In this document: piece by piece, positions 34,751 to 46,348 of the stretch | Position numbering within the stretch: position 1 is the first letter of the stretch | Layout of the letters: each line of letters starts with the position of its first letter | DNA from: Istiophorus platypterus | Taxonomy: Eukaryota; Chordata; Actinopteri; Istiophoriformes; Istiophoridae | Assembly (NCBI GenBank): GCA_016859345.1 | Contig: CM029122.1 | Span: 541,501-605,500, forward strand | Length of the DNA stretch: 64,000 nucleotides | Reading direction: 5' to 3' | Made by a program: the position numbers and the translations under genes | The notes under the pieces: generated by a model | The model's input: only the letters and a program-made list of their open reading frames with translations | Told to the model about the DNA's origin: nothing | The model's database searches: none

Positions 34751-34947
34751 AAAAACCAAAGGTTACCCTCCACGCCCGTGTACAGTCTGGTTTGTGCATT
34801 AAGAAAGGAGAGGAAATCCACATTGATGCCTACATCTCTGGGTCTCCGTATCCCAAAGTGACCTGGCTGAGGAATGAGGAGGACGTCACCAAAGAGCCTA
34901 CCAAAAAGATTGTTCCTGTGGTTAAGAAGAAAAGGACCAAGGCCAAG
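34751..34947 (+). CDS. ttn: Titin exon: A-band Ig 4, first half, with basic insertion
   Basis: 197 nt, phase 1 to 0. KPKVTLHARVQSGLCIKKGE, YISGSPYPKVTWLRNEEDV, then a Lys/Val-rich stretch (KKIVPVVKKKRTKAK) not found in the other A-band Igs. Donor aag|gtctgt is weak. Confidence 0.88.
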
Positions 34948-35025
34948 GTCTGTGTCTTCACAGAGACATCAGAGATTCCTAATCCATTAATACAATTTTT
35001 TAAATTTTTACTTTGTTCCCTCCAG

Positions 35026-35209
35026 GTTCCTGAGCCAGAAGAGGAGTTTGTGACTCCACTCCGTGAGCGTCTGGGTCTGGATCAGACCAAGAAGGGCCAG
35101 TCTGCGCTAATGATCCGTGACGCAATCAGAGCCGACCACGGAAACTTCACGATCAAGGTGGAGAACACTCATGGTGTTGCCACCGCCTCCTGCAATGTCA
35201 ATGTCCTTG
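35026..35209 (+). CDS. ttn: Titin exon: A-band Ig 4, second half
   Basis: 184 nt, phase 0 to 1. Starts with an acidic stretch (VPEPEEEFVTPLRERLGLD) that continues the insertion, then KGQSALMIRDAIRADHGNFT. The two exons make 127 codons against about 94 for a normal A-band Ig. Confidence 0.9.
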
Positions 35210-35773
35210 GTAAGATATGTTAATTTATTTACTATGAGTTTCTATCCTGACACCTTAACCTGCAGCTCACTTTAACTCCTTAGTTTTAATTAGTGGAAAG
35301 TGTTAATTATTTATACATAAAGAATTACAAACTTAACTGATGAAAATTATAAATAGAGAAGAAATTCTTTGAAACAAGTAACTACAACTGTCATTAGAAA
35401 ATAAGGTATATTTTCAGAAAATGCAAATCAGTAACTAATGACAACTTTCTGTTTAAGATGCCATTTATGTTGTGTAATTTTGTTTTATTAATCTTGTTAA
35501 GTGGCACTTTAATCTAACAATTTTATTTAAAGCCTTTACAATTTTTAATATTTGTATAATATAATAATTATTGAATTGATATATTAAAAAAAATATCAAA
35601 TTGTAATGAAAGAAAAAACAAAAATGACTTTATGACTCACATAATTTAGCATGTTTAAATGTGTCTGGTTTGTTGAGGAGCCATAAAGTTACATTTTACA
35701 AGCCTCAGAATCATTAGATAGAAAATATAAACTTTAATTGTTTAAATCTCGACCTTACTCTCCTGACCCACAG

Positions 35774-36076
35774 ACAAACCCAGCGCTCCCATTAATTTCA
35801 CCTTTGACGAGATAAGGAACAACTCAGTCATCTGTAACTGGGCGCCTCCTGAAGATGATGGCGGCAGTGAGATCCTGAACTATATCCTGGAGAAGAAGGA
35901 CAACAAGAAAGATGAGACTGGTTGGATCACCATCACCTCCACCTTGAAGGGCACTAGCTGCCCCGTCACCAAACTCATTGAAGGGAAGGAGTACATCTTC
36001 AGAGTCACTGCTGAAAACAAGTATGGCTGTGGGCCACCGTGCATCTCTGAGCCCCTGGTCGCCAAGAACCAGTTCA
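35774..36076 (+). CDS. ttn: Titin exon: Fn3 14, super-repeat 1 domain 5
   Basis: 101 codons. KPSAPINFTFDE, CNWAPPEDDGGSEI, YILEKKDNKK, YIFRVTAENKYGCG. Its forward frame is open from acceptor to donor. Confidence 0.93.
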
Positions 36077-36962
36077 GTAAGTAAATACATCAAAACAATA
36101 TAGAAAACCATGCAGGTAAATTTAAAGGTCTTGTCGGCTTTACAGTCTTAGTCATCTGAGTTATTCGAAAAGCTCAAAACTCCAAGCAACTCTGCAAAAC
36201 TCATACAAAACTCTTACATAAAAACCCCATGTAATAGATATAGTAAAAATCCAAAATATCTTTTTTATAATTCAGTAGATCTAATTTACATTGTCTCTTT
36301 TGAAAATGAAAGTAAACATATAATTATTTGTATATTTTCAAAAAGTTAATTCAGTTTCCCAATCATTTATAGTAACATAACTGACATAATAATAATTGAA
36401 ACTAAAATAATTTGTACTTTAATTTTGCAACATTTTTTGTATACACTAAAAGTTCCATGTATCCCCCCAAGATGTCATTGTATTTGTAAATTTAAAAAAA
36501 ACCAAAACTTTTTTCCACCTCATATTGCTAAATAACCTTATATTAACTTTTAAAAAAAAATCACTATAGTCACTCATTATAGTAATAATTAAAACTATAT
36601 TATTTACCAAAATATAGAATACCTAAAAGAATTCCCCAAATTTATTATATGTGATGCATTTTAATTACTAAAAGCATATGTGTAAAACCTTTTTTAAAAT
36701 GTATCTAAATATATGATATTTATCTTTAATGTTCTAAAAATGTTAAAAATAATTTGTAATTTTTAAAATAGATTTATTAAATCTTTTTATTTTCAAACCT
36801 AGGATAGTCATAATTTTTTTTTTCTTTTTTACATTTTCACACCACCTAATTGTCATTTTGAGATAGACACTTTAATAGATAACAATGAACGCCACGTCAG
36901 TTCCCCCATTCAATTAATGTTAAAAGGGCATTGAGTCGCTCACTTTTTTCCTCCCCACTCAG

Positions 36963-37262
36963 ATCCTCCTGATGCTCCCAACACTCCCAGAGTCCATGAG
37001 GTGACGGCAAGCACTACCCATATCTCCTGGCACGAACCAAAGGATAACGGTAGCCCGATCCTGGGCTACTGGATTGAGAGGAAGGAGGTGAACAGCAAAT
37101 ACTGGACCCGAGTTAACCGAGCCCTGCTCAACTCTTTGGAGGTAAAGGTCACAGGCCTGATGGAGGGACTCACCTATATCTTCAGAGTGTGTGCTGAGAA
37201 CCTGGCCGGGCCCGGACCCTTCAGCGAGCCCACTGATCGCATTGTCATCATGGACGCCATCC
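36963..37262 (+). CDS. ttn: Titin exon: Fn3 15, super-repeat 1 domain 6
   Basis: 100 codons. PPDAPNTPRVHE, ISWHEPKDNGSPI (one Gly shorter than the usual DGG), YWIERKEVNS, YIFRVCAENLAGPG. Confidence 0.94.
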
Positions 37263-38254
37263 GTAAGTATCAAAAACACAGGAGCAAGTGACAAGAAAGG
37301 AGTCAGCAAGCCTCAGAGAGCTGACACTGATGTTGGCCTCTTCATGTAGACTCAGCCTGTCTTTGCTTGTAATTTTAACACACTCTTACAGCTAATTGCT
37401 GCAATCATCAAAACATTGAAATGCAGAAAATGTATTGAATTACAGATCAATTACAGGCGAAATATTTTTATGGCACATAAATTTACAAAAAAAAGTCACA
37501 ATATAAAACAGCTTGAAGGGCCATAGCAGGGTTTTAATATATATCACGATTTATTTTCATTTTAGTCCGTTTAATACGAACAACACTTTTTCCAAAGCGT
37601 ACCATCAGTTTTAATTTACTTTCCTTGTTTTCAGGCACCCTCAGGCACCCATCAGTTTTGGTTTCATTGGTTCTTAGAGATCTAATAACCAGATGTTTTA
37701 GTGTCTCCTAATGGCTAATGAAATTATCCAAAATGCTGGAAGGCAAACATCAAAATAGATCACTAATTTCCTGGAGTTTAATGAAATTTAGATAACAGAA
37801 GAAGACAAGTTTCAAACTGCATCATGACTGACTTTATAAAGCAAGTATGATTTATTGTACCAAATGAGTAATGATGCATCTTTTAGCCCATTTAATATAC
37901 AATGTATCTATTATACATTCCTGCTTATTAACGTACTGATGTTGGTTTTGAAAGTGTATTGAGATGACTAAAACATAACCATCAAAGAAAAGGGGCATCA
38001 CAAAAGTGAAAATATTAAATCTTTTTTGGAGTGCTTGGTTAACAACTGTTTAAAGGCAACTTTTCAGCAAGTAGTTAAACTAAACTTATAAACAGAAATG
38101 CTTATAAAAAGTGAGAAAAAGTGCAACACATTTGCTAAGACGCCAACTGGTTACAAAAACAAGAACAGAACACAAACTATTTATCATTTTGTTCTGTTCA
38201 GTTAAGTCTGTTGATTTCCTCCGATATATTAGATATGTCTCTGTTCCCCCTCAG

Positions 38255-38373
38255 TGCCTCCTGGCCCCCCTACTCCATGGATCGTGGACACTGGGAAGGA
38301 CTCTGTCATTGTGGCTTGGAAGCCACCACTGTACAATGGTGGAGGAGACATCTTGGGATACCACGTTGAGAAG
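38255..38373 (+). CDS. ttn: Titin exon: Fn3 16, first part
   Basis: 119 nt, phase 1 to 0. PPGPPTPWIVDT, VAWKPPLYNGGGDI, YHVEK. Super-repeat 1 domain 7. Confidence 0.9.
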
Positions 38374-38556
38374 GTACAGAAAGTTATCATGTTAAACTCG
38401 CTAGATTCTGAGTAGGAGTGGAAAATTACATTTTCAGTAATATACATCTGCTGTTATACTGTAGGTCTTTTCTTTGTCATTTGAGAATGAGCAAAACAGA
38501 AATCCTAAGTATTTGACCTCAACATGCAATGTTAAACTCCTGTTTTCTGGTCACAG

Positions 38557-38734
38557 GTTTTGGCTGGAGAGAAGAACTGGACTCGGAGCACGGAGTTCAG
38601 GTGTAAGGAGCAGACATACACTGTGACAGGCCTGACCGAGGGAGCAGATTATTATATCCGTGTCATCGCTGTCAACGACGCTGGTCCTGGAGCTCCAGGA
38701 GTTACCGAACCCGTCACGGTCAAAGAGCCTCAAG
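38557..38734 (+). CDS. ttn: Titin exon: Fn3 16, second part
   Basis: 178 nt, phase 0 to 1. VLAGEKNWTRS and YYIRVIAVNDAGPG complete the last domain of super-repeat 1. Confidence 0.9.
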
Positions 38735-38987
38735 GTAAAAGCAGTTTATTACTGGACAGAGGGTACTTTAACTCAGCATATTTTATGTGGAATTATTTTT
38801 AGCATTAAGAAAAGAAGAATATCTTTTAATATCTGCCTCAAAAAATAAGTCAAAAATCAAATTCAGTGCTTTCTCCAGGTGCTTTACACTTCATAGTAAA
38901 TCCTTCCCAGCTGATTATAAGAGTTAAGTACTTAATTTATTAAATTTCAGTGCTCAGCTAACAGTGCTCTTTGTCTTTGCTGCTCAG

Positions 38988-39272
38988 AACCTCCTGCTGT
39001 GGACTTCGATATCTCTGTGAAGAATGGTGTCATCATCAAGGCGGGTGAGTCTCTGAGGCTTCCTGCTGTGGTGACCGGTCGACCCCAGCCAGAGGTCAAG
39101 TGGGCCAAAGATGAGGTTGAAATCGACAAAGAGAGGATGATCACGGAGACTGAGGGCAAGAACAGCACACTCTTCATCAAGAAGGCCAAAAGGGCAGATC
39201 ATGGAAAATACCGGATCTCTGGCACCAACAGCAGTGGGACCAAGACCGCTGAGACCAGAGTGGATGTTATGG
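38988..39272 (+). CDS. ttn: Titin exon: A-band Ig 5, super-repeat 2 domain 1
   Basis: 95 codons. PPAVDFDISVKNGVIIKAGE, VTGRPQPEVKWAKDE, DHGKYRISGTNSSG. Confidence 0.94.
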
Positions 39273-39590
39273 GTCAGTGTAATAAGAAAACACTCCAGCA
39301 CCCGTTTTTACTTGTAAAAATACCATAGAGTCTATTCATACAACCTGAAGTAGTTTGGAACTGTTTAGTTTTCTGAAAGAACAATCCTAATCTTTGTTTT
39401 ATGAACTTAAGAACCAATTGAAGGTAAACTGGCATGCATTCGTGGAGAAAATATTCTTCAAAAGATTACATTTATTATGTTTTCAGTCTCTTTTATAGTG
39501 CAAAGCTGTTGTGATTTTCAGACTACTTTTTGCTCCATGTGCCATTCTATTTGACCATCAGTTAAAAGCGCAGATTTTGTTGGTTTTAAT

Positions 39591-39642
39591 GCACTAGCTA
39601 AATAATGATGAAATGAGCACTAGCTAAATAATGATGAAATGA
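39591..39642. repeat. 26-bp tandem duplication in intron
   Basis: The 26-base unit starting gcactagctaaataatgatg occurs twice in a row (39591-39616 and 39617-39642) without a mismatch, in the 39273-39717 intron. Confidence 0.9.
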
Positions 39643-39717
39643 TGAAAGTTAAAAACCTCTAGCTGACACACAATATCTTTGAATAGCTGACATTTTTACT
39701 GGTCTGTGTATCTGTAG

Positions 39718-40011
39718 ACGTACCTGGACCAGTGGTTGACCTGAAGGCAGTCACAGTGACCAAGAAGAGCATCACCCTAACTTGGTCCGATCCCTTGGAC
39801 AATGGCGGCAGTGACATAGTTGGCTATGAGGTGCTAAGGAAGGATGCCAATATGAAACTCTTCCGCCAGCCCATCGAGACAGCGTCCTGTAAGTGTGACG
39901 TCCAGGGCCTGCTGGCTGGTGAGGAATATGACTTTAGGGTCATTGCAAGGAATAAGTATGGTGATGGAGCTCCAGCTGACCTGGGACCCATCTTAGCCGA
40001 AGATCCCAAAG
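39718..40011 (+). CDS. ttn: Titin exon: Fn3 17, super-repeat 2 domain 2
   Basis: 98 codons. VPGPVVDLKAVT, LTWSDPLDNGGSDI, YEVLRKDAN, YDFRVIARNKYGDG. Confidence 0.94.
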
Positions 40012-40128
40012 GTAAACCCAGTGAAATATGACCTGTTGCTGATATTAGCTGACATATTATGGACTATTCTTAAACAGAAGATCTGGTGAATTGTCAAGTG
40101 TTGACCAGACCCCCTGATTATGTTCCAG

Positions 40129-40428
40129 GTACTCCATCTGCCCCTGAGAAGCTGCACTATACTGACAGAAGTAAGAACACCGTCACTCTGGCCTGGCAGC
40201 CTCCTCGCACTGATGGTGGCAGCCCCATCAGAGGGTACTACGTGGAGAAGATGAGGTCTGATGGCACAGAGTTTGAAGTGGCCAATCGCAAGATCTTCAC
40301 TGAGTGCTGTGGGACCATTGAGAATCTCTCAGAGAGCCACGACTACCAGTTCCGTGTCAAAGCCGTGAACGAGGTTGGGGAAGGAGATTCATCCAAGCCG
40401 ATCACCGCCAAGATCCAGGATGATGAAA
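40129..40428 (+). CDS. ttn: Titin exon: Fn3 18, super-repeat 2 domain 3
   Basis: 100 codons. TPSAPEKLHYTD, LAWQPPRTDGGSPI, YYVEKMRSDG, YQFRVKAVNEVGEG. Confidence 0.94.
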
Positions 40429-40558
40429 GTACAAAACTTGTTCTTAAAATCCTAGTGTTAAAATAATACATGTCTCAAGAGTTTGGGAGAGACATGGGCA
40501 AAAGCAAATTAGAATTTTGCAAAAAAGCAAAGAATTAACAAATGCTTGTTTTCCACAG

Positions 40559-40740
40559 TTGCTCCTGTTATTACAATCCTGAAGTTCTTTAAGAGCAATG
40601 CCATCATTGTGAGGAAAGGCTTAGGCATTGATATCCCAGCAGAGGTGAAGGGACTTCCTCTGCCAACAATCCAATGGATGAAGGACGATGTGGTGATTGA
40701 GAAGCTTGATGAGGAGAAGATGACAATGGAGACTGAGGAG
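40559..40740 (+). CDS. ttn: Titin exon: A-band Ig 6, first half
   Basis: 182 nt, phase 1 to 0. VAPVITILKFFKSNAIIVRK, VKGLPLPTIQWMKDD. Super-repeat 2 domain 4; split like Ig 4 and Ig 7 of the A-band. Confidence 0.9.
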
Positions 40741-41352
40741 GTGAAAATGATTCATTAGATTATATACCTTGGAATTTTGCTTTTACTTATGGTCCCGATT
40801 ATTATGCATAGATGCATTAATCGTGCACTACATTCATATAACCCACCATCAATTCATAAATCCAATACTCACCCAGGACATTTCTTGATTGTTTGCCACC
40901 TTCCTGGAGCAAGAAGGATTAATTGACTTTTACATTACTCGTCTTTTTACTCCTTTCCCTATCCTCTCAGTCTGGTTTTTAAGTAATTTTAACTTGATGT
41001 TATATTGTCTTTGAACTCGAGCTACTTGTTGGACATAAAAAGTTGCTATATTATATCATTTAAAGGACTACATTTTGTGACTCTCCCTTCTTTTTGCTAC
41101 TTTTTTTCTTTGATGATTAACAAATTGATGGCTTCTGCTGGTTGTTGCCCATTTATACTTAGGGATGCATAACCATTTCTTCTTCTTTAGATTTTAGTGC
41201 CCTGATGACCTTTCCTTATTTGCTACCCATAGGACAAACTTTACTTTTGGCTCCAGGAATAGTTTAATCATCAGTGATATTGTTTTTTACACAGCTGCAG
41301 TCAGGTTGGAGTAAGAGTCAGACAACAAAGCTAAACTTTTTTCAATCTTCAG

Positions 41353-41482
41353 GTTAACAGGACAACTCTGAAGACAAAGATTGCCATCCCAGAAACCATC
41401 AGGCAGGACACGGGGAGCTACAAACTGGTGGCTGAAAACTGCTTTGGCAAAGCTCAGCATGTAATTAGAGTCGAGATCCTTG
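41353..41482 (+). CDS. ttn: Titin exon: A-band Ig 6, second half
   Basis: 130 nt, phase 0 to 1. VNRTTLKTKIAIPE and DTGSYKLVAENCFG complete the domain. Confidence 0.9.
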
Positions 41483-41670
41483 GTAAGACCATCTCCAAAA
41501 AATGAAATTCTTGGTGTGAAATTTTCTTCTCAGTTTTTTTTTCCATTGTCTCAATCTTCAGTGTCTAAAGGAGCTGCATTTTTTGGAGATTAAAATTAAA
41601 CATGAAATGTTTGAAAGTCCTTTTCCTTTCTACAAAATGAGCATTACATAACCCAGACCTGCCTTTTCAG

Positions 41671-41861
41671 ACCGTCCTCTTCCTCCAAGGAACATTGTGG
41701 TTTCGGACATCAAGGTGGACTCCTGCTACCTGACCTGGGACGCTCCAGAGGACAACGGAGGCAGTGAGATTACCAATTACATTGTGGAGCGCAGAGATGC
41801 CAGCAAGAAGAAGTCTGACTTCGATGTTCTCACCATCAACGTCATCGACAGGAGATATGGG
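41671..41861 (+). CDS. ttn: Titin exon: Fn3 19, first part
   Basis: 191 nt, phase 1 to 0. RPLPPRNIVVSD, LTWDAPEDNGGSEI, YIVERRDASK. Super-repeat 2 domain 5. Confidence 0.91.
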
Positions 41862-42323
41862 GTGAGTCAAGACTGCAGGGACTGAAAACTAAACAGAGAT
41901 GAATGTAATGCAGCACTAAGTCAGAAAGAGACAGCCCTCAATTAGTGCAATGATTATTTACAGTTAATTAGGTACAGTTAATAGCTAAGCCCTGTCAGCT
42001 CACCGCTTGTCACCTCAACATGAATAATTTGCAATTTGTCTACAGAAAAGAATACCAATCAAAATATATGAAAAAGTTTCAAATAAATATGTAATAACTT
42101 ATAAATAATTACTTAAATTAAGCTTTTTTTAAAAAAAAAATAAATGCAGTTCCTCTGGGAATTTCTTTTTAAATTCAATATTCAAAATTCAAAATTCAAA
42201 TTATCTCAATTTTCTATGTGATTAGTGTCAAAAAGAGTTTTTTTCGACAAATCTACCAAGAAATAATTTTCACAATCATATATTTGATTCTCTCTTTAAC
42301 AAACATTTGCTCTGCTCCTTCAG

Positions 42324-42753
42324 GTCTACAAACTGGACTTGAATGGTACCTACCAGTTCAGGATCAAAGCTGAGAACAAGTACGGCATCAGTGATGGCTG
42401 TGACTCAGAGAAAGTCCAGCTCAGGGATCCATTTGGCCTACCCGGTCCACCACGTAACCCCAAAATCATTGCTGCCACAGCAACCACCATGACTGTGACC
42501 TGGGAACCTCCTCTGGAAAATGGTGGCTCCACCATCCAGGGATACTGGTTGGAGAAGCGGGAGCGTGGCGCCGTGTACTGGGGTCGTGTCAACCGCGCTT
42601 CAGTCACCAAACCAGCAGTGAAGGGCCTGCAGTACACTGTGCTCAGACTCATTGAAGGAACAGAGTACCAGTTCAGGGCTGCAGCCTGCAATGCTGCAGG
42701 AGTTGGACCACCAAGCGAGGCCACTGAGTGCCGCTTTGCTGTGGATCCATGCA
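42324..42753 (+). CDS. ttn: Titin exon: Fn3 19 second part fused to Fn3 20
   Basis: 430 nt, phase 0 to 1. YQFRIKAENKYGISDG closes Fn3 19; without an intron Fn3 20 follows from about 42435: LPGPPRNPKIIA, VTWEPPLENGGSTI, YWLEKRERG, YQFRAAACNAAGVG. The phase-1 intron normally found between domains is missing here. Confidence 0.92.
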
Positions 42754-43267
42754 GTGAGTGCTAACTCTTTAATGTCTCAAAAATATTTTTTTTATCTCTG
42801 CGGAAAGAATTTTTTAAACTGTTGAAAGTTTTGCATTTTGCTTTGTTGATGATACTAAAAAATCCAACTGACTGCGAGTCACATGTAATCACTTTATTTA
42901 GTTCGTGTCAGTCCTCACACCTTCACAATCAAAATATATCTTAAGTTAGTGTGGCAAAAGATGACAATTAATGGATGTAGCTGTGTTTTTTTTAAGATGA
43001 AAATATGATAATTGACTGCTATTGTAGCATTATTTATTTGTTTATTTCTATGTTCATAGAATACCCTGTTGCAATTAAGCATCTTCAGTTTTATAAAAAT
43101 CTGTCTCATATCAAGTTGTCCCAGCAATTACTGAGGATGTAAATTGTTTACGTTGAGTGAGATATTGATATTTTATGCAATTTATGCTAAGCACAAAGCT
43201 AAGAGTAGAAGCTAGTTATTTAAAAATATATAGACTGATCTTTGACCCCACTTTGCTCCTCTCTTAG

Positions 43268-43573
43268 GCCCTCCGAGCTCACCTGGAACCCCTGAGGTTA
43301 AAGACAAGACCAAGAACAGCGTTACTCTCAACTGGACTCCACCAGATAAAGATGGTGGTAGCCCCATCAAGGGTTACATCATTGAGGTCCATGAGGAGGG
43401 CTCTCTTGATTGGAGGAGGGTGAATCCCGCCGACAAGCTACACCCATCCACCGAAATCACTGTCCCTGACCTGAAGGAGGGCAAAAAATGTGAATTCAGG
43501 ATCTACGCAGTGAACGCCGCCGGCATCTCAGAGCCTGCTAGGACAGCCGACATCCTGGTTCAGGACATCCTAA
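43268..43573 (+). CDS. ttn: Titin exon: Fn3 21, super-repeat 2 domain 7
   Basis: 102 codons. PPSSPGTPEVKD, LNWTPPDKDGGSPI, YIIEVHEEGS, CEFRIYAVNAAGIS. The E-F strand Tyr is replaced by Cys. Confidence 0.93.
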
Positions 43574-43908
43574 GTAAGAGTCTCACACAGATGGACCATG
43601 GAACTTTAATATTACTGCTTCGATCTGTACTCTTAATGGAAATCCAACAGATTTGGTCGACAGTTATAAGAGCATTGAACAGTGTCTTTCAAATTCACAT
43701 TTGAACATTACAATCAAAATCAAAACATTCAAATACAATTCTAACAGTGGATCAGAACTTGTTCTGTGTCTTATAATTCTGTGGATACAGCATGTGTTCT
43801 CAGGTCACTGACATCTCTAAGTAAGTGACGCTTAATAGATTCTTTGCATAAATATGAATAAACATATCAGAGCATGCTGATCTTTTTGTGTGTGTGTTTG
43901 TTCTCCAG

Positions 43909-44090
43909 TCGAGCCAACTGTGACTCTGGATGTGAATGCTCACGACCTGTTGAACTGCAGAGCGGGAACAACCATCAGAATTCCCGCCACCATCACTGGA
44001 CGACCTGTTCCCAAAGTCACCTGGACCTTTGATGGAACCGCTGAGACTGAGAAGAAAAATGAGCTTCACACTTTGCCCATTGACTCAGAG
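43909..44090 (+). CDS. ttn: Titin exon: A-band Ig 7, first half
   Basis: 182 nt, phase 1 to 0. EPTVTLDVNAHDLLNCRAG, ITGRPVPKVTWTFDG. Super-repeat 3 domain 1. A short (TG)n stretch sits just upstream of the acceptor. Confidence 0.9.
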
Positions 44091-44252
44091 GTCAGACTTT
44101 GACTTGTAACAGCTTAAGAATTGTAGATAAGTCTTTGGGTATCCTGCAAATGTAAAAGCTTGAACTGCAACTTTAAAAGAAAAAAATAATCAAATATGAT
44201 GTAAACTTATAAAACGGTGACCCATGATTTTTAAGCTGCTACTTTCTCGCAG

Positions 44253-44382
44253 ATCCACTCCACTGACACAACCTCGGTGGTCATGATCCCAGAGAGCAAA
44301 CTGAACCACAGTGGCCGATACATCATCAATGCAGAGAGCCCCGCAGGGCACAAAGTGGTCAAAGTCAGAGTCAATGTCCTTG
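44253..44382 (+). CDS. ttn: Titin exon: A-band Ig 7, second half
   Basis: 130 nt, phase 0 to 1. IHSTDTTSVVMIPESKLNHS then GRYIINAESPAG. Completes the domain. Confidence 0.9.
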
Positions 44383-44542
44383 GTACGTAATGATATAAAG
44401 ATTCACATGATTCATATGTGTGGTGGAATGCAGACTGAATTCATAGATAAAAATTCAGACATCTGGTAGACAACTGCTTAAAACCATTTGTGATATCACC
44501 TGAGTCTTCTGTTCTTTAATATCTTATTTTATGGAACCGCAG

Positions 44543-44694
44543 ACCTGCCTGGACCTCCTAGAGACCTGAAGGTGAGTGACGTTACAAGGGGGACCTGCAG
44601 ACTCACCTGGAAAGCCCCAGCATGTGATGGAGGTGACAGGATCAAGAGCTACTTCATTGAGAAGAAGACTGTGGAAGGCAAAGCCTGGACCAAG
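44543..44694 (+). CDS. ttn: Titin exon: Fn3 22, first half
   Basis: 152 nt, phase 1 to 0. LPGPPRDLKVSD, LTWKAPACDGGDRI, YFIEKKTVEG. Super-repeat 3 domain 2. Confidence 0.9.
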
Positions 44695-44791
44695 GTACAA
44701 ACCCCACACTACAGGATAATGCACTCTGAGCAGTACTGAAAAATAGTGCACTGTTGCTGCTCACATGTAAAGTTTAATCTCGTTCTTTCAG

Positions 44792-44939
44792 GTAAACCCA
44801 TCCTGTGCCTCTCAGTCTCTGGTGGTTCCAGACCTCATAGACGGTCAGGATTACCTGTTCCGCATCCGTGCTGAGAACCGCTTTGGGTTCGGCCCATACA
44901 TTGAGACCATCCAGAGGACCAAAGCCAGAGATCCTATCT
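44792..44939 (+). CDS. ttn: Titin exon: Fn3 22, second half
   Basis: 148 nt, phase 0 to 1. VNPSCASQSLVVPDLIDGQD, YLFRIRAENRFGFG. Completes the domain. Confidence 0.9.
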
Positions 44940-45089
44940 GTACGTTTGTTTTCTACTTATTATAATTTCAGAGATAACAGATAGATAGATATAGAATTTA
45001 TTACATTTATGATATTGGACACAAAAACCTATGTTTTGACAGGATACTTGTTTATTTATTATATTTTTGTAAAGAATATCAACATGTAT

Positions 45090-45390
45090 ATTTTCATTTG
45101 TTTTGTTGTCCAAGGGTGTAAATATGTTAAGTAAACAAAAAAATGTGGCTCAGGCTTCTACATTAGGACCACGCCTGTTTCCTGTTTTTATTCATGATGT
45201 TCTATTACATGGGGATGATAAGTGTAAGATATACAGCAAAATGTATTTGGAAAAAATTCAAGAGGCTTTACAATCTGAATTTTTACACTCCAAATGCTTA
45301 TCTGTTATATAATAGACTGTTTCTGAATAAAATAAAATCTTTTACAAAGTGGGCCTTAGCACTAAACAGAACCCTTAATTTATAATCTAA
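45090..45390 (+). mobile_element. Degenerate LINE reverse-transcriptase fragment
   Basis: From 45151 the + frame reads QASTLGPRLFPVFIHDV, a decayed form of the non-LTR reverse-transcriptase motif QGS.LGP.LF...INDL. Further on come an LQSEF segment and a YNRLFLNKIKS-like segment as in fish LINE RTs. Interrupted by stops and shifts; inactive remnant in the 44940-45610 intron. Confidence 0.6.
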
Positions 45391-45610
45391 ATCCAAGTTG
45401 TAGGACTACAGAAAGTTGATCAAATACATGTAATTTATAATATAAATATTAAGATTTATGTACTGAATTTGATTACACTATACAATGATCATACTATAAT
45501 GGAAAATAATTTAATTCAATTTTCATGTGTTTTGTTATAATTAAAAATAATGACCATGGTTCTTAGCAATTACCTGTACCTGATCTTACATGGATCCGTC
45601 TTTTCTGTAG

Positions 45611-45776
45611 ATCCTCCTGATCCTCCAACAAGATTGAAGATCCAGAGTGTTAGGAAGGGCACTGTGACTTTGACCTGGAAGGCCCCAAAGAACGACGGTG
45701 GTTCACCTGTCACCCATTATAGCGTTGATCTACTCTGCTGGGATGCCAGTGGCGCACAGAAGGAGTCCTGGAGGAG
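45611..45776 (+). CDS. ttn: Titin exon: Fn3 23, first half
   Basis: 166 nt, phase 1 to 2. PPDPPTRLKIQS, LTWKAPKNDGGSPV, YSVDLLCWDASG. Super-repeat 3 domain 3. Confidence 0.9.
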
Positions 45777-46196
45777 GTAATGTTTTAGCTAAGAAGTCTA
45801 AATTGGTCCATTTGGTTCCTAGAAACTAGACCTCAATCTTAGAACTTAGTCAGACCAGGTCTGAATTACATTGTACCGTATTTTCGATCAGGTCTTTTGA
45901 TCCTCGTTTCCATTTTAGAGTTGGATCTGGTCCAAATGTTTGGACCCAATTTGCATTAAAAATACAGATCTTCCCATCATAATAGTTTTGAGATCACAAA
46001 ATATAAATCAGTGAATAAACCTGGAAGTGAAAACAGAATAATTTCTGTAAGAGACAATTGTTCATTTTGAATGCAAACCAATAGTTTTCTTCTACTTAAC
46101 AGTCAAATCTGGTTTCCATGTAAACAGTTTTGGTTTCTGTTTTGTTGGTGGGTTGGGTTTAACCTGCAGTTAAAACATTCATGCTGTTTCCTGCAG

Positions 46197-46348
46197 GTGT
46201 AACAGGAGAGATGTGGACACTACCAGTTTCAAGGTGGAGGATCTGACGGAGGGTGATGAGTATGAGTTCAGAGTGGTGGCGTACAATGAGGCTGGGGCCA
46301 GCAGACCATCATCCACCGCTGGACCCATTCTCATCCAGGACCAGACCT
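46197..46348 (+). CDS. ttn: Titin exon: Fn3 23, second half
   Basis: 152 nt, phase 2 to 1; the split codon gives Arg. CNRRDVDTTSFKVEDL, YEFRVVAYNEAGAS. Confidence 0.9.
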
